Below, piece after piece: positions 22,948-31,193 of a stretch of 64,000 nt of DNA. This DNA comes from a virus. Made by a program: the position numbers and the translations under genes. The stretch covers positions 1 through 64,000 of the IMG/VR virus record IMGVR_UViG_3300021964_007369; one strand, given 5' to 3'. Every line of letters starts with the position of its first letter. Within the stretch, counting starts at the first letter, position 1. Under the pieces are notes generated by a model. That model was not told the origin of the DNA. It was given only the letters and a program-made list of their open reading frames with translations, and made no database searches.

Positions 22948-23885
22948 GCTTGTTTTAGATACTTGTAATTAAATGCAATACGATATAATAGTCGATCACC
23001 TTTAACAGCATTACGAGCATGGTAACTCATAAACTGATCGTTGATAATAAGATCACCTGTTTTCCAATGATGATGATACATATATTTCGGTTGGAATAAG
23101 TGTTTGTGTAAAGCACTTAACAAAGGCTTTGCTTCTTCAAGAGTAATTTCTTCACCAGTTTCTTTATTGCGTAGTTTACGCATGACACCAAAGTGTCCTG
23201 TATATATTGCTTTAGGACTGTTCTCTTGATCCCACCAGCCGGGAATTGTTCTAAACGGGTGTTGCACAATCAATGGTTTCCAACTACCTCTAACAGGGTT
23301 GAGTTCTTGTTTACCTTTACGTCCTGTGCTTTTTAAGTTACCTTCAAATATAGCAAGTAGTTCATCCATACCTTTGTTAAGACTGTCGTCATCAAATTGG
23401 TAGATGCTGTTGTCTTTATCAAACTGTGCCCAATATTCAAATTTGTCTGCTTGAGATTTTAGATCATCTGGTAAATCTACATATGCTTGATGACTATTCA
23501 AATAACTTGTTACAACTTGTTCTCCTGGTTTTACACAATAAAAAGCAATACAACTTTCAATAACATGTTTCCAGTGACGCCAATTTCCGTTGTTATGCCA
23601 ACCTAATTCACTTTCAGGAAACAATCCAACAAACTTTCCATCTTCGTCCTTTTCGTTTGTAACTCTTGAAATACCAGGATATTCTTTGTGTTCAAAGTAA
23701 ACATCAAAGCCTGCCTTTTTAGGACTATATAACTTTCCTATACTAGTTGCACCGTCAAGTAATTCTTGTTCATGCAAATTAGCATCCGGAATATATGCAA
23801 TAATATCCTTAGGTTGGTTACGACACACTTCGTGCCAATTATCTGGATCTCTCATATCTAGATTGTATTCTATTGGTTTAAACAT
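22944..23885 (-). CDS. TauD/TfdA-like oxygenase with an unusual H-x-N
   Basis: The 313-residue protein has the TauD-like order of motifs, but where most carry H-x-D it has GWHNNGNWR (His97, Asn99). The distal His is in FMSYHARNA (His289), and LLYRIAFNY supplies Arg302 for 2OG. If the alignment is right, one carboxylate ligand is lost; some halogenases show a similar loss, with Ala or Gly. The protein otherwise looks intact and is not obviously degraded. It follows a desaturase gene by 3 bases. Confidence 0.65.
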   Translation of the reverse strand: MFKPIEYNLDMRDPDNWHEVCRNQPKDIIAYIPDANLHEQELLDGATSIGKLYSPKKAGFDVYFEHKEYPGISRVTNEKDEDGKFVGLFPESELGWHNNGNWRHWKHVIESCIAFYCVKPGEQVVTSYLNSHQAYVDLPDDLKSQADKFEYWAQFDKDNSIYQFDDDSLNKGMDELLAIFEGNLKSTGRKGKQELNPVRGSWKPLIVQHPFRTIPGWWDQENSPKAIYTGHFGVMRKLRNKETGEEITLEEAKPLLSALHKHLFQPKYMYHHHWKTGDLIINDQFMSYHARNAVKGDRLLYRIAFNYKYLKQA

Positions 23886-23888
23886 TTT

Positions 23889-24611
23889 TTACCTCTTTAT
23901 AAGTTTTATAAACCAAGCACCAGGATCAAGTTGATACCAATGCTTGCCAATTCTCCAATTACGACTGTCGTCATGATGGTTTTTGTGCCATCCTTCTCCA
24001 CCTGTTAAGATGTTAGCCATCCAAGAATTTCTTGGTTCGCCGCTTTTTGTATGTGGTACAACATTAACTATTCCGTAGCCATGGAATGCTAAAACTATTG
24101 GCATACAAAAACCAAATAGAAAAAGCATAGGATTTATTATTAATGTTGTTAATCCTACTAACCCAATTAGTAGGAAATAGTTTTTGTAAAAGAATTTAAT
24201 ACTTTTTGTGTTTAATCCTTTTAACATTCTTCTTTCAATTTGTATATTATTACCCCATGTGCTTGTATATACTTTTAAAAAACCTTTTATAGTAGGACTA
24301 TGAGGATCTTTCTCAGAGTCTGTATATGCATGGTGCATTCTGTGTGTTGCCGCCCATGTCATTACAGGTCCTGGATTTGCAAACAAACCAATTATTTGAG
24401 CATACCAAGGATACCATTTAGGTGCTTCAAAAGACTTATGAGCAAAATATCTATGATAGCCTGAACTAATTGCAGTTGCGGCTATCCATTGCCACCATAA
24501 AAAACTAGCAACGAACATCCATAATTCCCCATACATTATAGCAGGTATTAAAGCTAAATGACAAATTATATGTATCGATAATAATTTAGATGTATTACTA
24601 AACTTTGTCAT
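23889..24611 (-). CDS. Membrane fatty-acid desaturase (acyl-CoA delta-9 type)
   Basis: The 240-residue protein carries the three histidine boxes of membrane desaturases: HRYFAH (53-58), HRMHH (90-94) and HKNHH (209-213). Hydrophobic segments (IICHLALIPAIMY and others at about 30-50, 145-185) give the expected membrane anchors. These diiron enzymes insert a double bond into fatty acids. It overlaps the radical-SAM gene 24598 by 14 bases. It would change host membrane lipids during infection; related genes are known in cyanophages. Confidence 0.88.
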   Translation of the reverse strand: MTKFSNTSKLLSIHIICHLALIPAIMYGELWMFVASFLWWQWIAATAISSGYHRYFAHKSFEAPKWYPWYAQIIGLFANPGPVMTWAATHRMHHAYTDSEKDPHSPTIKGFLKVYTSTWGNNIQIERRMLKGLNTKSIKFFYKNYFLLIGLVGLTTLIINPMLFLFGFCMPIVLAFHGYGIVNVVPHTKSGEPRNSWMANILTGGEGWHKNHHDDSRNWRIGKHWYQLDPGAWFIKLIKR

Positions 24612-25719
24612 TTACTTTCCTTTTAGGTATTTTTGAATCTGCTGAACTGACACAACTCTTTGTAATACATGTCTTAGGTGTCTTAAATAGTTCGAAACCT
24701 GTTTCAATGTTGCCAAGAGGTGCATCATGGCACGAATAGCTTCTTTTTATGCTACCGTCTGGCTCGCGTATTATTAGTCCGCTGTAACCGGCGTTACACC
24801 GCCATCCTTCAAAATTGTTGAAATTAAAGGCATTAAAGCGTTCTGCTTGGTCCATATACCATTTATTACCTTTAGAATCTTCTAGTTCAACTTGCATATG
24901 CCAAGGAACACTTGCATCTGGTTTGCCTATTCCTTGAGGTACTTGGAATGACGGTTTAGGTCTACCTTCCCATTTCCTTTTGTTTTCTGTGTATGCACGT
25001 TGTGGCATTCCGTTGTATAACTTCTTAAGATCTTCTTCTTTATACCCGTCAACAATTTTAGAAGCAGTAGGGTCTGATTGAGGTTTGAGTGTAACGTTGA
25101 TTCCTTGCTCGTGGAAGAACAGGGCGTTTTCCCAATCTCTTTCAAACCAGTCTGGAACCATAACTTGATTAATTGTAACTTGTACATCGTTCTCCTGACA
25201 GAAGATTAACTTGTCTGCAAAGTCTTGCATCTTCTCTTTTGAGTTTACATGTTCTGTATGCAAACTTGCTGTAATACTTGCTCTATGAAAGGGCTTTGCG
25301 TATTCAACATAAGTTTCAAACCACTTCATGTTTCTTGAACAGTTTGATGTCATGTGTATACTTGTGTAGTTTGTATTATCTACATCGTCGGCTAGGTGTT
25401 TTAATATTTCGAGATAACCTGGATGGAACGTTGGCTCACCGCCGGACAAGGAGAAGTGGAAACTGTTGAATCCGTTATCTCTTGCTTGGCGTTTGATTTC
25501 ATCCACTGTTCGCAAGCATAGCTCAGTTGGCCTGTGATCTTTTCTGTCACTTCTGGCGTAGGGCCAACAGTAGGAACATTTGTAGTTACAGAATCTTCCG
25601 AGCAACCAACTGACAGTAAACAGGTCTCTATATAAGAGTGTCCTTTGTCCGACACTAACAATGTCGTCAAACGGGATTTTTGAGAAGTCATAATTACTCC
25701 ATTTAAGTTCATTATTCAT
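24598..25719 (-). CDS. Radical-SAM protein with C-terminal SPASM/twitch-like region (rSAM-1)
   Basis: The 373-residue protein has CNYKCSYC (Cys44, 48, 51) for the catalytic [4Fe-4S] cluster and LSGGEPTF (GGEP 93-96) for SAM. A C-terminal segment GWRCNAGYSGLI, later SYSCHDAPLGNIETGF and KTCITKSC, supplies Cys for an auxiliary cluster. It closely resembles rSAM-7 in this C-terminal part. The start ATG lies about at the predicted transcript start of its promoter with no Shine-Dalgarno, so leaderless translation is possible. Substrate unknown. Confidence 0.85.
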   Translation of the reverse strand: MNNELKWSNYDFSKIPFDDIVSVGQRTLLYRDLFTVSWLLGRFCNYKCSYCWPYARSDRKDHRPTELCLRTVDEIKRQARDNGFNSFHFSLSGGEPTFHPGYLEILKHLADDVDNTNYTSIHMTSNCSRNMKWFETYVEYAKPFHRASITASLHTEHVNSKEKMQDFADKLIFCQENDVQVTINQVMVPDWFERDWENALFFHEQGINVTLKPQSDPTASKIVDGYKEEDLKKLYNGMPQRAYTENKRKWEGRPKPSFQVPQGIGKPDASVPWHMQVELEDSKGNKWYMDQAERFNAFNFNNFEGWRCNAGYSGLIIREPDGSIKRSYSCHDAPLGNIETGFELFKTPKTCITKSCVSSADSKIPKRKVNDKV

Positions 25720-25724
25720 AGCTT

Positions 25725-25753
25725 ATTGTAACACCAATTTAATACGTTGTCAA
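25725..25753 (-). promoter_or_regulatory. Sigma70 promoter, minus strand, for the 25719-21019 genes
   Basis: On the minus strand TTGACA (25753-25748) and TACAAT (25730-25725) with a 17-base spacer. It sits in the divergent gap between the plus-strand nitroreductase gene and rSAM-1. Confidence 0.65.
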
Positions 25754-25754
25754 G

Positions 25755-25773
25755 TATTTATAGGTGTAAATAC
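25755..25773. promoter_or_regulatory. Paired T4-type late motifs in the divergent gap
   Basis: On the minus strand an exact TATAAATA (25762-25755); on the plus strand GTAAATAC (25766-25773), which precedes ATG 25794. The two motifs are back to back and could serve both directions late in infection. Confidence 0.4.
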
Positions 25774-25793
25774 AGTATTATTAAGGATTTGAT

Positions 25794-26504
25794 ATGGATT
25801 GGCATCAACTTATAGAAATGAGACATACTACATTTGCATGGGATACTGAAAAAGTTCCTAGTAAAGAGTTAATTAAACAAGCCTTGCAAGAAGTATATTC
25901 ACACATACCTAGCAAAAATTTACAATTTCCGTACCAGGTTAGACTGCTAAGGAATGACAATCCTGTTATAGCAAAAGAAATTATGACTATATGCCAACGA
26001 AATGCTCATGTAACTATTGAAGAAGATAGAGGTAATCCACAAGTGTTGGCTCCTTGGTTGTTAGGATTTAATAGTAGATGGGTAGGAGACTTAGAACGAA
26101 GATACGAGAAAGAATCTGACAGAGGAAAATTAGACGGGCTAGGCGTAGGTAAAAAACGTACAAACGATCCGCATGGTGATCAGGATAGAACAGAAAATAT
26201 CGAGATAGGAATTTTTAGTGCATATGTTATGTTAGCTCTTGCCAACAAAGGGATACAAACTGGCATGTGTCAAAATATTTGTAAAAATAAAGAAAGAGCT
26301 GGAGAAATATTTAATATTAGTAATGACGATCGAGCAATGGAGTTTAGATTTATTATGGGTGTAGGGTACGGTAAAGATAGCAACATACATCATGAATACT
26401 ACGATCCTCGTGTTGATAAAAATAAAAAGATTCCATTCCCTCCAACTATAGTTGAAGAAGTATATCCTAGACCTAACTTTTCAGATGTTATTATAGAGTT
26501 GTAA
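25794..26504 (+). CDS. Nitroreductase-fold flavoprotein-like protein (plus-strand island)
   Basis: The 236-residue protein starts with EMRHTTFAWDTEKVPSKEL, matching the RRSxRxFxxxxVP opening of nitroreductases. A middle helix ALANKGIQTGMC is also typical, with the family's flavin-binding fold. It reduces or dehydrogenates an unidentified substrate. It is the only plus-strand gene in the minus block, and its stop overlaps the convergent oxygenase gene by 14 bases. A second nitroreductase-like gene lies at 29145. Confidence 0.65.
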   Translation: MDWHQLIEMRHTTFAWDTEKVPSKELIKQALQEVYSHIPSKNLQFPYQVRLLRNDNPVIAKEIMTICQRNAHVTIEEDRGNPQVLAPWLLGFNSRWVGDLERRYEKESDRGKLDGLGVGKKRTNDPHGDQDRTENIEIGIFSAYVMLALANKGIQTGMCQNICKNKERAGEIFNISNDDRAMEFRFIMGVGYGKDSNIHHEYYDPRVDKNKKIPFPPTIVEEVYPRPNFSDVIIEL

Positions 26505-27186
26505 AAATACTCAAACCAATTTTACGAGTAATACCAACTTTCCTAAAATCACTAGCACAATGAAGTTGCAAACTATCAAATGCAATATAACTTCCTGGTA
26601 TCCAAGGAAAGTATGATTTCATACTAAGACCTTTAATCCATTTTTCGTCTAAGTGTGTTAAGAAATCTTTACGCCAAATATCAGATATTCCTCTATCATT
26701 TATTCCTTCTACTTCTTCGTAACTTGTAATTGCTTGGTTGTAAGTAGGACTTTTATAATCTTCGCCGTTTAAAAACTTTGCGGGACCGCCATAGTAATAC
26801 TGATCAAAAAAACATAACTTTGCATCTAATGGACTTGCGCCACCGATTACTTGTAAAGGTATTGTAAATGCTTTGTAACTGTTAGGTAACTCTCGTCCAT
26901 CATCAATATGAATTACATGCGGCACTTCAGTATCAAAGATTTGTGCATTACGTACTTTAAAATTTCCGTATTTTTTACGCAGTGGTATAAGTAAATCATC
27001 TATAACGCCTTCACCTTCTTTTATATACAAACATTTAGGACCTGTAGGTTTTTCATCTACTTTGTCTTTGTGATTATTATAATGTTCTAATAATTTTTCA
27101 ATGTCGTGTTCTTTTAGAAAAATAAATTGTTGTGTTGCCGGAGACTGGCTTTCTTTTATTTTATCAATTTGTAATTGAGTTCTCAT
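26491..27186 (-). CDS. Fe(II)/2OG oxygenase-like protein
   Basis: The 231-residue protein has VIHIDDGRE (His93, Asp95), LQLHCASDF (His209) and ITRKIGLSIF (Arg221), the expected triad and 2OG-binding Arg in order. The rest resembles small phage prolyl-hydroxylase-like proteins. It overlaps the radical-SAM gene upstream by 23 bases and is the end of the long minus operon before the plus-strand island. The substrate is unknown. Confidence 0.65.
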   Translation of the reverse strand: MRTQLQIDKIKESQSPATQQFIFLKEHDIEKLLEHYNNHKDKVDEKPTGPKCLYIKEGEGVIDDLLIPLRKKYGNFKVRNAQIFDTEVPHVIHIDDGRELPNSYKAFTIPLQVIGGASPLDAKLCFFDQYYYGGPAKFLNGEDYKSPTYNQAITSYEEVEGINDRGISDIWRKDFLTHLDEKWIKGLSMKSYFPWIPGSYIAFDSLQLHCASDFRKVGITRKIGLSIFTTL

Positions 27187-28375
27187 TAAAAATATCCTCT
27201 AGTTCTGGAAATATTTTCCAGTAATTTTTGTTATGTAATTGTTCTTGCTTTTTATACCAGCTGTATGCTTTATCTAAATATTCTTTATCTCTACGTGTAC
27301 CTATTTGACTACGTATATCATGTAAATGCTGTATGTATAAATGTTTTTGTTTTAATTTTAATTTCATAACATATTCAACAGCATCGTCTATATAACTTGT
27401 ATATTGTTCAGGAAGTATAGCAGGGTGCATTGCTTTTGGTTCAGTTAATGTATTAATACTTAATCCCCATGTCTTTCCAAATGCATTCCAATCTCTATGC
27501 TTTTGAACTAACCTTGTAGCCCAGTCTAAAAATTGCACGTGATCTGTAATAGATAATGCACTCATTGTAGGTAACAAACCTACTCTAGTAACTGCTGGTT
27601 CACTCATAAGCCAATCTAAATTGTGTTCAAATCTTGCAAAATCTAAACCTTCTCTTATTGCTTCTGCTCTAATTCCTATGTTGTCAATGCTTGCATTAAG
27701 ACTGTGTACTACATATGGATATTTTTTACATATGTCTATAAACTTTTGTACAACACTTGGTCCTAAATTTAGATTACTAATAAACTGCATTACACATCTT
27801 TGCTTTCGTGTGTTGTGAATATTTGCCAAGTATTCAACTATATCAAGAAATTCATCTATTAAAAATGTTTCTCCGCCTAAGAATGTGTATATTACACTTT
27901 CTTTATCTCCAGTGTTATTTTCTATATGTTTATACAAACTTGTAAGAGCCGCTTCTTGCCATTCTGCATCAGGCTCTAAAATAGGTACACCTAATTTTTT
28001 TGCCCATAAACTACTTACTTCTGGTATACAATATATGCATGTCTGATTACATTTACTAGAAAGTGCTATTTCAATTCTGTAGGAAAGATCATTTTTTAAA
28101 TTAGGTGTTGACTTGTTTAACCAATTGTTCCAAGTGTTGTATTGACTATTAGGGTGGTTAGAGCTACAGGCTTCACAACCTTTAGGAAAATTATTATTTT
28201 TTATCCAATACTGTTTTGCTTCTGTTAGTTCTTTGCGGTCGGTCCAAAACTTTGGGTCTGAAATTTCTTCTATTGTAGGTGTTTCAAGTTGTTGTCTTTT
28301 ACAACAATTTACAACTTCTTTTCTATGGATGTTTAAGTTTATGTCCGTCCATAACCTACTGCAAGGAGTAATCAT
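27164..28375 (-). CDS. Radical-SAM protein with N-terminal Cys-rich region (rSAM-2)
   Basis: Starting at ATG 28375, which makes a TAATG junction with the upstream gene, the product is 403 residues. An N-terminal segment MITPCSRLW...VVNCC and GCEACSS supplies Cys for a possible auxiliary cluster before the core. The core has CNQTCIYC (Cys109, 113, 116), and FLGGETFLID replaces GGEP by GGET. The protein ends near KIFPELEDIF, close to the tail motif of related proteins. A longer start at 28420 overlaps the upstream gene more. Confidence 0.82.
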   Translation of the reverse strand: MITPCSRLWTDINLNIHRKEVVNCCKRQQLETPTIEEISDPKFWTDRKELTEAKQYWIKNNNFPKGCEACSSNHPNSQYNTWNNWLNKSTPNLKNDLSYRIEIALSSKCNQTCIYCIPEVSSLWAKKLGVPILEPDAEWQEAALTSLYKHIENNTGDKESVIYTFLGGETFLIDEFLDIVEYLANIHNTRKQRCVMQFISNLNLGPSVVQKFIDICKKYPYVVHSLNASIDNIGIRAEAIREGLDFARFEHNLDWLMSEPAVTRVGLLPTMSALSITDHVQFLDWATRLVQKHRDWNAFGKTWGLSINTLTEPKAMHPAILPEQYTSYIDDAVEYVMKLKLKQKHLYIQHLHDIRSQIGTRRDKEYLDKAYSWYKKQEQLHNKNYWKIFPELEDIFNENSITN

Positions 28376-29133
28376 TAGAATGCCTTTGTTATGCTCATTA
28401 ACTTTAATACATTTTCCCAAGTTTTTGGTATATTCATTACAAGATGGATACTATCGTTTACCCAACTGTGTGTTCTATGAGTCTTTGTTGTGTCTACATA
28501 GTAAACACCGCCGGGCTTTATTGGAACTTTTGTGTGTTCCATTTCCCATTCGAATTCGTCTCTTGTTACATTCCAACTAGGAAATGCAACTACTCTAAAA
28601 GTGTCTCTTGTAAGTTTAGGATGATCTTTATGCGGAGGAAAATATCCTCCAGCATTTGCTTTAACTAACATTGTTCTACCTAATGGTTTCCAATAGTCTA
28701 ATAATTCATGTAAACTAGGAAGCATATTATATGCTTCTGTAGGAGTGTTGAATTCTGTTTCGCTTAAACGTCTGCCAGCTTTTTTACATGCTTCTGGCAT
28801 ACTCAACCCTTCTTCCATAGAAGCATCAGGTAACCCAAAAAGAGATATTCCTTCTCTGTCGTTCATTATACCTTCTCTACGTAGGTACGGTACCCATCGG
28901 TCATCAAGTGCTTCAACTTCTTTCATAAATTGACTTGGATCTATTTTTATACTTAGAGGCTCCCAAAAACTAAGCATGCCTAATTGAAGTTCACACTTTA
29001 GATCTTCGTTACTAGGATCTAAAGACTCTGGATTGTCTAACCATGTTTGATAATAGTTTGCTTGTGTAGCTCTATTCGCAAGAGGTATTAAATTAAGTTG
29101 TTTACCGTCTTTATCGTATTTTTTATAGTCCAT
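28375..29133 (-). CDS. Fe(II)/2OG hydroxylase-like protein
   Basis: The 252-residue protein has YFPPHKDHP (His168, Asp170) in a strand pattern like aspartyl/asparaginyl hydroxylases. The distal His is 219 or 222 in TTKTHRTHSW, and a basic residue follows in the last strands. N-terminal residues are charged and unassigned. The start lies 11 bases after the nitroreductase-like gene. It is one of five such enzymes in the block. Confidence 0.65.
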   Translation of the reverse strand: MDYKKYDKDGKQLNLIPLANRATQANYYQTWLDNPESLDPSNEDLKCELQLGMLSFWEPLSIKIDPSQFMKEVEALDDRWVPYLRREGIMNDREGISLFGLPDASMEEGLSMPEACKKAGRRLSETEFNTPTEAYNMLPSLHELLDYWKPLGRTMLVKANAGGYFPPHKDHPKLTRDTFRVVAFPSWNVTRDEFEWEMEHTKVPIKPGGVYYVDTTKTHRTHSWVNDSIHLVMNIPKTWENVLKLMSITKAF

Positions 29134-29144
29134 ACTAATATTTA

Positions 29145-29855
29145 TTAGCGGACCACGTTGTTAAACCACTTCTTTGGCTTTTGTCCTGTATGTGTGACAC
29201 CGTCTTTGTATGTTGTAAAGCTGTGGTCTGTATTTGAAATACCTGTTCCGATACCGACGCTTATCATAGGTCTACCTATATAATCTTTGTTAAAATAAAA
29301 TGTTTGATCGTTGAAAGTTACATTTATTTTTTGAAGATTAGAACCAAATCTATTCCAAATTTTTTCAGCATATTCATAACTTGTATTGTTGTCTTGTTTA
29401 ATAGCCCAACCATCTACACAAGCAATTTGACAGGCATCGTATCCTAGTTGTAAAGTTTCGGAAACAAGAATACCAGCATGGAAAGAATTATTTCGTATTG
29501 CTTCTGTATTTTTAGAAATCTTAATATAACCTCTTTGTTCTTCTGTTAATATTTCATTTAGGTCCTGAGGAATTTTAATTTGAAAACTTGTAAACATATA
29601 CGGAGCATCTTGTAACGCCGTAAAATACTCATTGTGTCCTTGGTATTTGTCATCTGTAAAATAAATGTTTTCTACTAACCAATTTTTTAATGCTTCATCT
29701 TCTGGTGTAAGCAAACACCAAACATGATCAATAGATCCTAATTGACTAGGAATGTATTGTATCATTTCTACTAGATTGTCTATATCCTGTTGTGCTGGAA
29801 TGATACTACTGTCAAACGCTCTTACCGTCCACCTATTTTTCCATTTATTTAACAT
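29145..29855 (-). CDS. Nitroreductase-like protein
   Basis: The 236-residue protein begins NRWTVRAFDSSIIPAQQD, matching the opening of the nitroreductase fold, and has NSFHAGILVSETLQLGYDA, the dimer-interface helix, followed by AIKQDN. It differs in length from the plus-strand relative at 25794, but the order of motifs is similar, so the two may be old duplicates. Its start shares a base with the radical-SAM gene upstream (29855). Its substrate is unknown. Confidence 0.6.
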   Translation of the reverse strand: MLNKWKNRWTVRAFDSSIIPAQQDIDNLVEMIQYIPSQLGSIDHVWCLLTPEDEALKNWLVENIYFTDDKYQGHNEYFTALQDAPYMFTSFQIKIPQDLNEILTEEQRGYIKISKNTEAIRNNSFHAGILVSETLQLGYDACQIACVDGWAIKQDNNTSYEYAEKIWNRFGSNLQKINVTFNDQTFYFNKDYIGRPMISVGIGTGISNTDHSFTTYKDGVTHTGQKPKKWFNNVVR

Positions 29856-31189
29856 TAGCTCTTCTTTAAATTGCTGTGCTCAGATATTTCATTATATTCA
29901 TTATCGTAAATGCCAGGGTATTCTTTATTTAAAATATCTAATTCAGGTATTGCTTCAAATACATTTGTGTCTCTGCTAAAATCTAATACAGCACTTTTTC
30001 TTAAAAAGTTTATAGCACCTTGTTCACTGTGTGGTTTCTCTAATTCGTTATAGAAAGTTTTTAAGTTTTGAGGATTATGCACAAAAGTAGATTTTTCATA
30101 TCTTTTAATTTTTTTTCTAATTTCTTTTTTAAATTTATCAGGTAATACTTGTATGTTAAATGCTTTTGTAAATACCGGATTTAACGCAGGAGTAAATCTT
30201 TCATTGTCGCTTCTGTATAATTCTTTAAATTCTTCTAACATCTCCGGTAGCCTAAAAATATTATAACACCCTAAACTTATGATAGGACTACATCTAATAT
30301 CAGCTTCAACTAACTTACGAATATTAGAACTAACTATTTTCCAGTCAGTTCCGTATCTAATCCATTCAGCCCTTGCACCTAGTTCGTCCACACTATTTTC
30401 AATGTACAATCTATCCTTCTTCCATTTCTTCCAATAGTCGATTACATTTTTTCCTTTATAATCTAACTTTAAAAGATTAGAATTGTATTTCATTTTTACA
30501 TTATATTTTTTAAGATTATCTAATTTTTCTAATATGTACCAATGCTCGTCCATTACAAGTGGTTCGCCGCCTGCAAAATAAATTTTTTCTACATCATGTA
30601 TAGCATCGTCGACCCAACTAATTTTTTCTCCAAAGTTTTCAACTTTATCCATAGCGATAGTATCTTCTTCCGATAATACTAATGCTTGCATTAATCGACT
30701 CCTAGCATTGTCCGACGTCATGCTTTTATACAAACGGTTTGCTTCAATTGTCCACCTACTGCTAAATTGTGGTGTACACATAACGCAAGTCATATTGCAA
30801 ATATTACTAAAACGTAAATCCCAATACCGTATTTTAAAATCTGGCAGTGTACCATCTTCTTGAGTTGTAGGAATTATATCCATTACTTCGTCTGCATAGT
30901 TATGAGTGAAAGCCCATTGCCTAGGACTCTTTACACCAATCTTTTCATAATTTACACATTTATGACAAGTGTCCTCAGGCAATATACCATTAAGCATATC
31001 AACTCTAAGTTTTTTCATTTTGTCACCGTTAAATATTTCATCTATAGTTTTTTCTTTTACATTACCTAAGATTGTAGGATTTGCTCCACGCTGGTGACAA
31101 CAAGGCACAACATCACCGTTAGGATTAATTGCTAAGTGTGACCAAGGATGTATACATAAACTAGTTGATTTTAATTTATAAGGGTTCAT
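29855..31189 (-). CDS. Radical-SAM protein with N-terminal twitch-like Cys region (rSAM-3)
   Basis: The 444-residue protein has an N-terminal LCIHPWSHLAINPNGD...VPCC segment (Cys12, 30, 31) and TCHKCVN (Cys75, 78). These resemble a half-SPASM, or twitch, cluster placed before the core. The core CNMTCVMC is at Cys131, 135, 138 and FAGGEPLVMD follows. The tail has SRDTNVFEAIPEL, shared with other members. It probably generates a 5'-deoxyadenosyl radical; substrate unknown. Confidence 0.86.
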   Translation of the reverse strand: MNPYKLKSTSLCIHPWSHLAINPNGDVVPCCHQRGANPTILGNVKEKTIDEIFNGDKMKKLRVDMLNGILPEDTCHKCVNYEKIGVKSPRQWAFTHNYADEVMDIIPTTQEDGTLPDFKIRYWDLRFSNICNMTCVMCTPQFSSRWTIEANRLYKSMTSDNARSRLMQALVLSEEDTIAMDKVENFGEKISWVDDAIHDVEKIYFAGGEPLVMDEHWYILEKLDNLKKYNVKMKYNSNLLKLDYKGKNVIDYWKKWKKDRLYIENSVDELGARAEWIRYGTDWKIVSSNIRKLVEADIRCSPIISLGCYNIFRLPEMLEEFKELYRSDNERFTPALNPVFTKAFNIQVLPDKFKKEIRKKIKRYEKSTFVHNPQNLKTFYNELEKPHSEQGAINFLRKSAVLDFSRDTNVFEAIPELDILNKEYPGIYDNEYNEISEHSNLKKS

Positions 31190-31193
31190 ACTA

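Noticed and set aside
29134-29143. AATAAATATT late-type motif before 29133
   Set aside because: It lies only about 1-10 bases from the ATG and includes the previous stop, leaving no room for a transcript leader.
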